Assembly (NCBI GenBank): GCA_903772945.1
Contig: CAICTM010000219.1
Location: 1-64,000 of the forward strand
Length of the DNA: 64,000 nucleotides
Source: Seminavis robusta
Lineage: Eukaryota > Bacillariophyta > Bacillariophyceae > Naviculales > Naviculaceae
Direction of reading: 5' to 3'
Under the pieces are notes generated by a model. That model searched no databases and had not been told where the DNA came from. It worked only from the letters and a program-made list of their open reading frames with translations. Within the stretch, counting starts at the first letter, position 1, and each line of letters starts with the position of its first letter. A program made the translations under genes and the position numbers. This document shows, one piece after another, positions 10,550 through 19,677 of this stretch.

Positions 10550-12419
10550 ATGGTACAAGTCCGCTTCTCTGAACCCACCAAACTGGCCAAGGACAATGTC
10601 CAATGGCACGAGTTCTTGTCGTTGGAGTCTCCTCACCCTTATGGAGTGCTGCCGTCTGGAAATGCCCTCGTGAATAATTCTACAACGACCACAAGTAGAA
10701 ATAATCCCAAGCAAGCCTTTGTGCGACAATTGCGCGACGAGACATGGTTGTCCATTTTGGGCTTTTGCAACGGCTACAGTCTGAGTCGTCTGGTACAATC
10801 GTGTCGGTACTTCTACGTGGCGGGCCATCAACCGGAATTGTGGCGTGATTTGGTACTCTATCAATTGCACGCGTCGCAATCCCATTTGTCGCGGGACGTC
10901 ATGGGAGACTCGTGGAAGGATTGTTTTATCAGGTTGCAGCACCAAGGCAAACAAAGACATTCAATTCCCCACAAACCGCTGAAAATATCTGGTTTTTATT
11001 CCGATGACCTCTATCGGTTGCACAGTTGTCGCGCCTTTTGTATTCCCCCCGCGTGGCTGGAAGAACATGCACCACTTGACAATCCACAGCACTGGACATC
11101 GAAAGGACTGGTGCCGTGTATTGCAGCCGCTACGATGACATCGGAGAAATTTATTACAGAATTTGAACAACCCAATCAACCGGTCGTCATTAAAGGCGCT
11201 GCCACATCCTGGAAAGCCTGTAAGGATTGGAAGGACCCTCAATATATGCGACAACAAACCCAGGGGAGAACCTTTCGGGCCACCAGTGGCGCCGCGCCAC
11301 TCCCCGCCAATTTTACACTGGATGCCTTTCAACAGTACTGCTCGCAACCCATCCTCGAAGAGGCACCCCTCTATCTCTTTGATCGGGAAGCACTTCAACC
11401 CCACTCGCCACTCCATGACGACTTTTATCCCGATTTGCAACGCACGTGTCCCTACTTGGATCCCGCTCCAACTCTTTTGGACACTGACGACAAAGTAGGC
11501 CACGATTTGTTCCAAGTACTGGGAGAAGGCAAACGACCCGATCATACCTGGGCCATTTTAGGGGGCAGTCACAGTGGGAGTGTCTTTCACATTGATCCCA
11601 ATGCCACGCATGCATGGAATGCCGCCATTTGTGGACGCAAACGATGGATCTTTTATCCACCCTCGATTACACCACCGGGAATACATCCGTCGGCTGATGG
11701 CGACGAAGTGGCATTGCCGCTGTCCATTGGGGAATGGATCTTGACGTTTTGGAGGGATCATCAGGAGCGTAAAAAGAATGCACCGCCACACGAACGACCA
11801 CTGGAATGCACGGCCCATCCGGGCGATGTCGTTTTTGTCCCGCACGGATGGTGGCACATGGTCATCAATCTCGATCAAGTCAATATTGGTACGTTCGTTC
11901 GTGCAAACTTTTCTTGGTTGGGTTGCTGGGTTGGGTTTCCGTCTCTCTTCGGCCCATTTTCGATTTCATTTCCTTACTTGAATTTTTCGTTGTCGTTGTT
12001 TTATTTACACAGCTATTACACACAACTATGTCAGTCGCAGCAACCTGGGAAATCTATTGCGATTTCTACGTCAAAAGGAAGAACAAATTAGTGGGTGTCG
12101 AGATCGAGCAGAGAGTATCAAACCGGAACAACTTCACAATGTCTTTCTCACGGCGTTGCAACAACAATTTGGAACGGATGCGCCCTGGTTGGTGGCGGCA
12201 CAACAGCAGGCAGAATCGCATTGGACGTGCAAGGCGTGGAAAGATGATGACGACAACAATAACAACAACAAACAATCGAGGAAGCGACCATTGGAAGACA
12301 CTGGTGCTTCTGGTGTCAAGACGACGACAAGTGTCATGGCAAAGGCAAAAACATCCACCAACGTGGAACAATCTACGACAGTAGCCAGCAATGCGCCTTT
12401 TAGCTTCTCGTTCCTTTGA
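10550..12419 (+). CDS. F-box and JmjC-domain 2-oxoglutarate/Fe(II) oxygenase, two exons
   Basis: Cytosolic or nuclear JMJD6-type oxygenase joined to an F-box, 581 residues in my model. Exon 1 is 10550-11888, exon 2 is 12013-12419, with a 124-bp intron (GTACGT...ACACAG). Joining them turns VNI into VNIAITHNYVS, matching the conserved IT-x-N strand of JMJD6 proteins. Residues about 50-105 form an F-box (LRDETWLSILGFC ... LVQSCRYFY ... LWRDLVL), suggesting a link to SCF ubiquitin ligases. The JmjC domain spans about 200-465. Iron ligands are H347 and D349 (FHIDP) and H436 (GWWHMVIN), with a KRW lysine that should contact 2-oxoglutarate. The tail is acidic (DDDDNNNNN) then basic (RKRP). I chose the ATG at 10550 for its ACC-ACC-ATGG context; one at 10514 is in frame. 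The closest architecture known to me is the plant F-box/JmjC protein JMJ21. The substrate is unknown. Confidence 0.88.
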
Positions 12420-12844
12420 ATTCTGCTCCCTTCTTTGGACAGGACTACCGACAATTAATGAAGCATAAAGGCAACAACACTCCGGGGAACAACGTGCGCT
12501 GTGTTCTCAGGTTGCGAAGGTTCGAGGAATACAACGAGATTTGCAGCGCCTGTAAACTCGCTGTCTCAGGCCGGAAACGCAAAGCCAGTGGATCCTCTGG
12601 ATTGGGTGGTCTGCTAAAACAACACTACGGTACGGTGGGCGGGACTCGCGGCAAGCTTCCATCAACGAGCTGCCATTCCCACAGCCACAACGAGCTTCCA
12701 TCAATGGTGTTTGTCGTATCTTAATTTTTTAAAATTGATGCTCTCTTCTTATCTCGCTAGCTACCCTACCTATCCACAAAGTAACCTTCCGATATACCTA
12801 CCGCTATACTATGTACATTGTCGCCACAAAACACAATTCGTTTC
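12420..12844. other. Intergenic between convergent genes, nothing recognised
   Basis: A 102-codon frame (12416-12724) overlaps the end of the oxygenase gene and shows no domain. Confidence 0.4.
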
Positions 12845-13876
12845 TTAGACATGGTTGTTGGAATCCAATTTAAACGAATCATGCATTGCATAGCGCCGTC
12901 GAACACTCTCTTGCATTTGTAGAATTGTTCGTTCCATTGCAGTTTGTGGATCAGGCATATTGTAAAAGCAGTCCAAGCGCCCAGCAGGAAAAATGCAACC
13001 AACATGGAATTTGGAAGCCATTGACTTGGGCAACACAGAGCGACATGAGGAGATCAGCATGTTGGAGAAGAGGCCAGTATGGAAGAAGTTCATTTTGTCA
13101 GCAGTAAAAGGGTACACACTGTACACTTCGGAGCAAGCCTTCTTTGCAATCATAAAGTCCATGTTGGAGGCCAAACTGAATCTATCACACTCAAATACAT
13201 ATGTGATCCCAGTTCGAATACTGTGAAACTCTGGGCCCATGGCATGCAACATATAGTAGAGGCCTGCAGCATGCATTTTCCAACCTTTCTCTGTTCCCAG
13301 TGTCTGCAGATCACAGCGTCTCATATCTGCAATAAGGGCATATCCACCAGTGGATCGGTTGTAGGGAAAATCGAGAATGAATTGGGGCATCAATAATACA
13401 TGGTTCCGCAAAGCCACTAGTGCATCTTCCAGAGTGTTTTGAATATCATATTCCTGCCGAAATCCCTGCAAGGCTATGGCTCTGTCAACAGCAGCCCCCA
13501 CATCATCTCGATCAATAATTGCTATCTGGCAGTACTCAAAATCGGAGAGTTTGTCCAGATCAGGGCAGCTCTCAATGGCTGCTTTGATGGTCCGAGCCCA
13601 TTGGCGTTCTTGATTTGTCAGGACCATGGATGCATCCATCGCAGGAGGCACTGGGCGTTGCAGCTGGTTTTCCTCGTTCCCATCATCTTCTTCTGCCGCG
13701 GGGGCATCCTCGTTTTGGGGCCTCACCTCTTCATTCCCATCTTCTTCTTCTTCTGGAGCAGCATCATCCTCGTCTTGTGGCAGCTCCTCTTCATTTGGGT
13801 GATTCTCCCCTTCAACATCTTCATGTGCTCTTGGCACTGCCGCTTGTTCTATCTCGGCCTCCACTGCTACGTTCAT
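12845..13876 (-). CDS. Acidic CRAL-TRIO-like protein, copy B
   Basis: 343 residues from the ATG at 13876 (MNVAVEAEIEQ). This start lines up with that of copy A (6024-7118), and the bases just before both ATGs are also alike (GAAAGCAAGG). The acidic N-terminal repeat is shorter and rearranged relative to copy A (DDAAPEEEEDGNEE, APAAEEDDGNEEN). From LTNQERQWARTI onward most residues are identical, including RTGITYVFECDRF, FFHTGLFSNMLISSCRSVLP, RRRYAM and a final NNHV. Conservation is strong enough that the antisense strand stays open over the same about 105 codons in both copies. The function is inferred as for copy A: possible binding of a hydrophobic ligand. It is inverted relative to copy A. 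Confidence 0.8.
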   Translation of the reverse strand: MNVAVEAEIEQAAVPRAHEDVEGENHPNEEELPQDEDDAAPEEEEDGNEEVRPQNEDAPAAEEDDGNEENQLQRPVPPAMDASMVLTNQERQWARTIKAAIESCPDLDKLSDFEYCQIAIIDRDDVGAAVDRAIALQGFRQEYDIQNTLEDALVALRNHVLLMPQFILDFPYNRSTGGYALIADMRRCDLQTLGTEKGWKMHAAGLYYMLHAMGPEFHSIRTGITYVFECDRFSLASNMDFMIAKKACSEVYSVYPFTADKMNFFHTGLFSNMLISSCRSVLPKSMASKFHVGCIFPAGRLDCFYNMPDPQTAMERTILQMQESVRRRYAMHDSFKLDSNNHV

Positions 13877-14535
13877 CCTTGCTTTCGGAACCAACTTAAC
13901 GGCGCTAACAATGGTCCACGAGATCTACTTTGGCCAACTAACAGCACTAAGGCGTACTAGTAAACACACCTGTTGCCTGTTGAATGTTTGCGGTACTGGT
14001 ACCTTGTACCGGTACAGTCGTACCGGTACCGGCATGGCATGGCATGTCTTGCAGGGTCCGCTTATGTCCAGCGGACCAGCTAATCACTGGTTTCAGTCAT
14101 GTTATCTTGTGATCACGGATTCAACGTCATAATTTGAAATCTAGTTTGATTGGATCATTCAATCACGGGTATCTGACGTGGTTGCACTCCGTGACGTTTT
14201 AAGTTGAATGTATCTATCTGCGACATTTGGTTTCCTTTCCCTCTCCAACAAAGGCAACGTTGACGCCTCTTCCTCTCGGATGTGTGTTAGTTAGAACGCA
14301 ATCCTGTTGGTCGGATGACAAGGATAGTGAAACCAACAGATGCGTAGTTGAATTAGTGCCGAGCCATATCATTTTGCTAGTATAGCTCCAACGCATTTTA
14401 CCCGGATTTTAGGTTGCCTCGTCTGGGCAACCACCGGTAGATACCCCCGGAATAATATTAGTCCTGGTGGCCTATTAGTACATACATCAGTGGCCCGATC
14501 TCTTCCTTCTGGCTTCCGTCAACCAAAGCCATGCA
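13877..14535. promoter_or_regulatory. Divergent intergenic region with ACCGGTACC tract
   Basis: Separates two divergently transcribed genes. At about 13992-14056 a run of GGTACTGGTACC, TTGTACCGGTAC and GTACCGGTACCGG is followed by GGCATGGCATGGCATG. A second duplicated word pair (GATTGGATCATTCAATCACG, TGTGATCACGGATTCAACG) lies near 14107-14170. No clear TATA box. Confidence 0.35.
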
Positions 14536-16809
14536 ATGACTGCTTCTAGTGTAGTAGTAGTAGAGCCAAAGTCAGGGGTAACGGCATCAGATGTGATTAC
14601 GAGGGAAGAGGAGTTGAAAGACAACAATGGGGACACTACCAAAGGGGCGGAGGGACTGGCGAGTGCTGTGGAAGCAATAATAGATTCCACCATCACGACA
14701 TCATCCGTTCCAGAACCCTCCAAGCCGCCATTGGCACCCGTGTCAGAGCCTTGTTCCCCATCCACAAGTCCCACCCCATCGTCTCCCATGACCACTGTTG
14801 AGGAGTCCATGATACCCGAGCTACCTATGGGGCAACACGACAACCAAAAGGGTACAAAAGCTGCTGACCCGCAACATACTTTAATACAGGACTCTGACCA
14901 TCAGAACACAACGAAAGACGTAGAGATGGCTCCTGCCATAGAGCCAGAAAGAACTGTACCGACGACAGCTCATCCAGGGCAGACAGACGTCAAGACGAAG
15001 CCTGAACAATCCACACAATCACAATCACCTGCCAATCCATCAGCAGCACACAAGAACCAAGTGCAGCATGAGCCAATTCATCCATCAGAGGAACCGGAAC
15101 AAACGTCAGCAGCGATATCAAACACCCAAGAAGCTCAGCATGAGCTCTTCCATCCTAGTATGGATCCTGAAGAGGAAGAACCAACGTCAACAATCCAAGA
15201 TCAGCAGGCAGCAGAAGCAATAGTCGCAAATATAGTGGAAAGTCTGGAATTCAATGTGCTACCCATTCAAAGGGAAATAGTACAGCTAGTAGAGCCAACA
15301 ACCACCAAATCAACGGCCCATCATGTTCAGCAAGCAACAGTACCACCCGTAGTATCAGATCAAGTACTAGAGACTCTAGACACCAACCCGCAAGCAATGC
15401 AAACGGAACAACAGCCGGAGCCAGCAACAGTCTCTGTACCTCCCACATCATCATCGTCGTCGTCGTCGTCATCATCCAAAGACACTCCAGTGGGTACCAA
15501 CCAAACAATCGTTATGGAACAAGGAGGAGAGAGTTCCACTGCTGCAACCTCTTCTGCAGTTGTTCCACCAATGACCGAGATTCATTCCCTTACTTCGTAC
15601 ATAAAACGGTCACTCTCGGGCATCTTTTCCGACATTGCCGAGGCTACGGCACATCAAGATCCTAGCAGTGACGTGCAAGAGCAGCAGCACGAGTATACCA
15701 TCGCGATACGCGACAACGACTCGGCAGCTACATCAACTGATGCGGTCGCTCCCCCCGTACGGAAACGCAGTCGAGTGGACTTGGCAGAAGCCTACGAAGC
15801 CACGTATCCGCCTTCCGCACCAGAAACGAATGACACCCTTGTGACGTCGCAACAGCATCACAATGATCCTGTACATGACGATTCTCGCCACAACGGGCAT
15901 CAGCAACATCCAAGTACGCCAACAAGGTTGTCGAGACGACGGAGCTTTTCGTACCAATGCTTGAACAAGCTGTTCCAAATCGAGGATGACGCACAGCCAA
16001 GTGCCGGAGCAGCAAATACCAACTCGACCGCCGAGTATCCGACGACGACGACGCCGAACCCTTTGACAAGCGCTGGTAGTGTTCTTGAACAGCCACCACC
16101 TATCATGACGCCCGAACTCACCACCAACTGCGGTCAAAGTGACACTCCATTCAAGATGCCCCAACCACCATTGGAGGAATCTGAATCCATGAGTAGCTTC
16201 ATCCAGGTACTGAGTGCCGTGGATTTGGATAGCATGGGCAACAATGAAGATGATGATGACAAGATGCAAAGTAGTGCCCCAAATGATCGGCAGCAACCGG
16301 AAGATACCTTTGGTTGGTACGTCTCCGACGACCCCGAAGCCACGGAACAGCACATGGTCAAGGAACCTCCGGTCACATTTCTTCCACCGGCAGATTCATT
16401 TGAAGAAGGACCGGATTTGATGGATATGGACTACAATCCTACTCCTTCCGCCGTGGTGGAACTCGTCGGAGTCAAAGAGCCACATGTACCTGAAGCAGCG
16501 GCGACGCCGCCGTCAGATGGAGACCCTCTTGCACCCTCAGTCGTCGAGCAAGAAGAAACCGATTCGGCTGCTGCCATTTCCAACAAAACTCAAGCAAAAG
16601 TTGAAGCACACGCTGTGGTCCAAAATGGGGCATCCACGATTGCTGATGCTGCCGCCAATAATGCTGCAGCAGCAATGGTGGATGATTTACTACCACAGCA
16701 TCAGCAGCAAGAGCGAACCTCAGACGAGATGGAGGTTGCGGAAGCCGAACTTGAGTATGCAATAGCCGCCGACACCGTGGATAATGTTCTGGGGGATTTC
16801 TTTGGGTAG
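14536..16809 (+). CDS. Large Ser/Gln/Pro-rich protein with RSLSxxFSD motif, copy B
   Basis: 757 residues, mostly low complexity and predicted disordered. The N-terminal half is rich in Glu, Pro and Thr, with repeated HxPxHPSxEPE-like stretches (about residues 180-220) and a run of ten Ser near 305-315. The motif LTSYIKRSLSGIFSDIA is at about residues 351-367. It is followed by a basic PVRKRSRVDLAEAYEA patch, RLSRRRSFSYQCLNKLFQIEDD (two pieces of basic/hydrophobic sequence), MSSFIQVLSAVDLD and FGWYVSDDPEA. The order motif, then basic patches, then acidic Ser/Asp stretch is also seen in the 305-residue protein at 7755-8672, so I treat them as distant paralogues. A nuclear regulatory role is a guess from the basic patches. 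One uninterrupted exon. Confidence 0.7.
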   Translation: MTASSVVVVEPKSGVTASDVITREEELKDNNGDTTKGAEGLASAVEAIIDSTITTSSVPEPSKPPLAPVSEPCSPSTSPTPSSPMTTVEESMIPELPMGQHDNQKGTKAADPQHTLIQDSDHQNTTKDVEMAPAIEPERTVPTTAHPGQTDVKTKPEQSTQSQSPANPSAAHKNQVQHEPIHPSEEPEQTSAAISNTQEAQHELFHPSMDPEEEEPTSTIQDQQAAEAIVANIVESLEFNVLPIQREIVQLVEPTTTKSTAHHVQQATVPPVVSDQVLETLDTNPQAMQTEQQPEPATVSVPPTSSSSSSSSSSKDTPVGTNQTIVMEQGGESSTAATSSAVVPPMTEIHSLTSYIKRSLSGIFSDIAEATAHQDPSSDVQEQQHEYTIAIRDNDSAATSTDAVAPPVRKRSRVDLAEAYEATYPPSAPETNDTLVTSQQHHNDPVHDDSRHNGHQQHPSTPTRLSRRRSFSYQCLNKLFQIEDDAQPSAGAANTNSTAEYPTTTTPNPLTSAGSVLEQPPPIMTPELTTNCGQSDTPFKMPQPPLEESESMSSFIQVLSAVDLDSMGNNEDDDDKMQSSAPNDRQQPEDTFGWYVSDDPEATEQHMVKEPPVTFLPPADSFEEGPDLMDMDYNPTPSAVVELVGVKEPHVPEAAATPPSDGDPLAPSVVEQEETDSAAAISNKTQAKVEAHAVVQNGASTIADAAANNAAAAMVDDLLPQHQQQERTSDEMEVAEAELEYAIAADTVDNVLGDFFG

Positions 16810-17609
16810 TGCACGCGGTACATGCATCATATGGCCCCAAGACTGCTGTTGGCCAGACTCATCGATTCTATTCAGTTGCTAGCTAGCTATTTACTTGTAC
16901 AATTAGGAAATCAACGAATGGTTTTGGTTGGTATGAAGCCAAACACATAGTGGCCTTGAAAACTTTTTACGAGTCGAGTCAATGAGACTCCACAGCATGT
17001 GCAACCAATTCCAGCTTGTCCCAGCTGGCTTTCGTAGATAATCTACCTACTAGCTCGTACTTTAAACGCTCTGTTCGTTGCAATCAGCTTGCGAGAGCAA
17101 CTTCGGACGTCTCCATGGATACCAAAGCCTCAATTTTCCCACACAGAACCTTCTACTCTGACGAAAAAGTTGAGAATTTTGAAAAAGGTGATAACTCCTC
17201 AGAATCACCAGGAGGATTTTTAATGGTTTTGGGTTAGGGGGATTGTAGAATTCTCAACTTGATCTTCAGATTTGTGTTGGAGCCAGTAGGTTTGAGAATT
17301 CTCAACATTTTCGTTGGAGTAGTAACCTGTAACCCTACAACCACCATGCAAGATTGATCCAAAACAAAGATCGAAGATCCTGTCAAACAAAAACCTCCCA
17401 ACACCAACAGCCAAGTCCGCAATTCAAGTTGGCGGAACCTGAAGTCTACCAGTATCACAGAGGGCCTTGCTAGCTAGCTAGTGGTTAGGCAGAAGTAGAG
17501 AAGGGAGTATCAGTCCGCTTTCACAAGCCGGAATGGGGCAAGATTGTGACATCTGACACCAGCTTTCAGCTTTCCCAGCAAAGACCACGGGACACGAATC
17601 CTTCAAACA
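16810..17609. promoter_or_regulatory. Intergenic and upstream region of the Tim44-like gene, with GAGAATTCTC palindromes
   Basis: Contains GTTGAGAATTTT at about 17169, GAATTCTCAAC at about 17249 and the perfect 14-bp palindrome TTGAGAATTCTCAA at 17292-17305. CTAGCTAG words occur near 16877 and 17468. No gene is recognised. Confidence 0.35.
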
Positions 17610-18608
17610 ATGTTCGCTGCATCGCTACGAGTTGCCAGTCGACGCCTCGCAGTGAGACGAACGACTTCTGTAAGGGCGCTTGGAGCCGTCAATTGGCCAC
17701 GACGGCCGTATGCGTCCTCATCAGAAGACAAGAAGCTCGGTTTCCTGCAACGATTTCGTCTTGGATTGGTAGAGACGTGGCAGGAGTTGCTGGGAGTGCA
17801 TGACATTCGAGTTTCTTCCTCCAAGGGCAGCATGGACGAGACTTCCTCTCCAATGTATCCTATGCAAGAACAGCAACAAGAACAGCCAGGCGTGGAACCG
17901 TTCGATCTGACTGGAATCCCCACAATGGACATTGATGCATCCGTCGCAAGCCCCTGGGAGCGCCTCCAACGACGACTGGCTGCCGCTCGTATCATTGACA
18001 AAGCTGTTTGGAATCCCAATACTCGTGGAGAACGCCAAACAGGATCTGCCATTCTCAAAATCCAAAGGTTGGATCCCAAGTTGATTACCTCGCTGGATCA
18101 GTTTCGAAGCGACATGACGGAAAAAACGATACCCCTCCTTTTAAAGTGGGTTTTAGAGGGCGATGTCGACAATCTGCAGCGCTGGTTGGGTCCTCAAGTC
18201 CTTCACAAGGTGGCCTCTGAAATCAAAGCCCGTCATCAGGAAGGAGTTGTACTCAATCCCAGTATTATCGAAGTTTGTCCCACTCATCATGCCAAGGACG
18301 TCTGGGCCATTACTACAGACGACGAGGATATTACGCCGCCTTGCATTGTCTTGCACTTTATTTGTCAACAAGTTCATTGCGCAATCGACAAGGAACAGGG
18401 AACTATTCTGGAAGGATCCAAGGACGAGATTGTCTATAAATCCTATGTCGCAGCCTTTCAGCCCATGCAACGCGACAGTCCTCAGCAGTACTTTTGGGGC
18501 ATTGCTGATTTTCGATACAATGGGCCCATTGCACGATACCAAATGACGAGGCACACTATTGAAGACGAGCCCGATTACCTCGTCAGGTTGCTCGATCAAC
18601 AGAAATAG
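17610..18608 (+). CDS. TIM44: Tim44-like mitochondrial inner-membrane import protein
   Basis: 332 residues. Tim44 tethers mitochondrial Hsp70 to the TIM23 channel on the matrix side and binds cardiolipin-rich membrane. The N-terminus (about residues 1-36) is a classic mitochondrial presequence: Arg/Ser/Ala-rich, no acidic residues, ending RRPYASSSE. The Tim44 domain covers about 145-320: ILKIQRLDPKL, then TIPLLLKWVLEGDVDNLQRWL, a middle strand region, then VHCAIDKEQGTILEG and FWGIADF at the end. These follow the family order in yeast and bacterial-type Tim44 domains. The N-terminal charged region of yeast Tim44 that contacts Hsp70 is short here (about 100 residues, Gln-rich), so a Tim44-like (MRPL45-type) role is also possible. 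One exon. Confidence 0.8.
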   Translation: MFAASLRVASRRLAVRRTTSVRALGAVNWPRRPYASSSEDKKLGFLQRFRLGLVETWQELLGVHDIRVSSSKGSMDETSSPMYPMQEQQQEQPGVEPFDLTGIPTMDIDASVASPWERLQRRLAAARIIDKAVWNPNTRGERQTGSAILKIQRLDPKLITSLDQFRSDMTEKTIPLLLKWVLEGDVDNLQRWLGPQVLHKVASEIKARHQEGVVLNPSIIEVCPTHHAKDVWAITTDDEDITPPCIVLHFICQQVHCAIDKEQGTILEGSKDEIVYKSYVAAFQPMQRDSPQQYFWGIADFRYNGPIARYQMTRHTIEDEPDYLVRLLDQQK

Positions 18609-19677
18609 AAGCAAAAGTTCCAAGCAGCCCCGCCGAGTAAGGTACTTCGGGCGGACGAAGACTTGTTGCAACCACCTTTGGAGATCCCAAACGCACCTGC
18701 TTCCTATCAAAGGTGAAGCCCTGAAAGCGGAACGGTGTTACCTCATTGTCAGTTCGTTGATAGAGGTCTGTCTGAAGATCGAAATGGGGTGTTTCCAGTT
18801 TTCAGTTACTTGCCAACAATCTATCCTGGACCGAATGACGTTACCCATGCCGGTGGAGCATGTCGCACGTGCTAGCTAGAGCGACGATTCCAATTGTACC
18901 GGTAGACTCCAAAGCTAGCCAGCCCGGAATGGGGATGAGCCACAAGGAGACAAGCCAGAGATTTTGCACGGTTCAAACACACCACGTCTGCAACCGGCAG
19001 CGAGATGACCATCGATGCATGGCCCGTTTCGCGTACCCGTGCACAGAGTGGTTCCCAAACCCAAGCTCACTAAAGCTGCGTCCAAGGCGGCAGATGCTGG
19101 GTACCGGTAGGGCACTTCATCTGGGTGCGAATGCTGCGTGTGGGGATTGAAAAGATTGAATGAATCTGGACTCCCCACAGCCCATAGAAACCTCTTTGCG
19201 CATGGTCACCACGACCACTTACATGCCAGAGCTTGCCCTAGGTTGGATGCTACCATGATTGTGAACTGCCACTCCTAGCTGGTACGACTATTACTTGTAA
19301 AGAATGAAGCCATGATTTTTGTTGTTTGTAAAGATTGTCTATTATGTGTTATTGTTCTATGATTATCTTTGGTTGTATTTAAATTGTAGCATCAACAATG
19401 ATAGAGGTTGGTTGTCGGGTGTCACGGGTATTAACTTTGGACTTTCGTCGCGTGGAGGACGTTCGGACAAGCACTCTGCAATAGAGGCTGCCTAGCACAG
19501 GAACCACAAACCTGGCTACCTTCGATGTGACCCTTCAATTGAACCAACTGTATTCATCTCCGCAAAATTGTTGTATAGCCCTGCACCCCACCAGATGCTT
19601 GCTCTTTGTGTATTGTATTCATGTGTTAGTAGTCCCCACAATCCGTCGTCGCCGCCCCCACTTACTTACCTGTTGTC
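18609..19677. other. Intergenic between convergent genes, no gene seen
   Basis: No frame with a recognisable domain. The sequence just after the Tim44-like stop is ordinary; an A/T-rich stretch lies at about 19310-19400. Confidence 0.45.
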
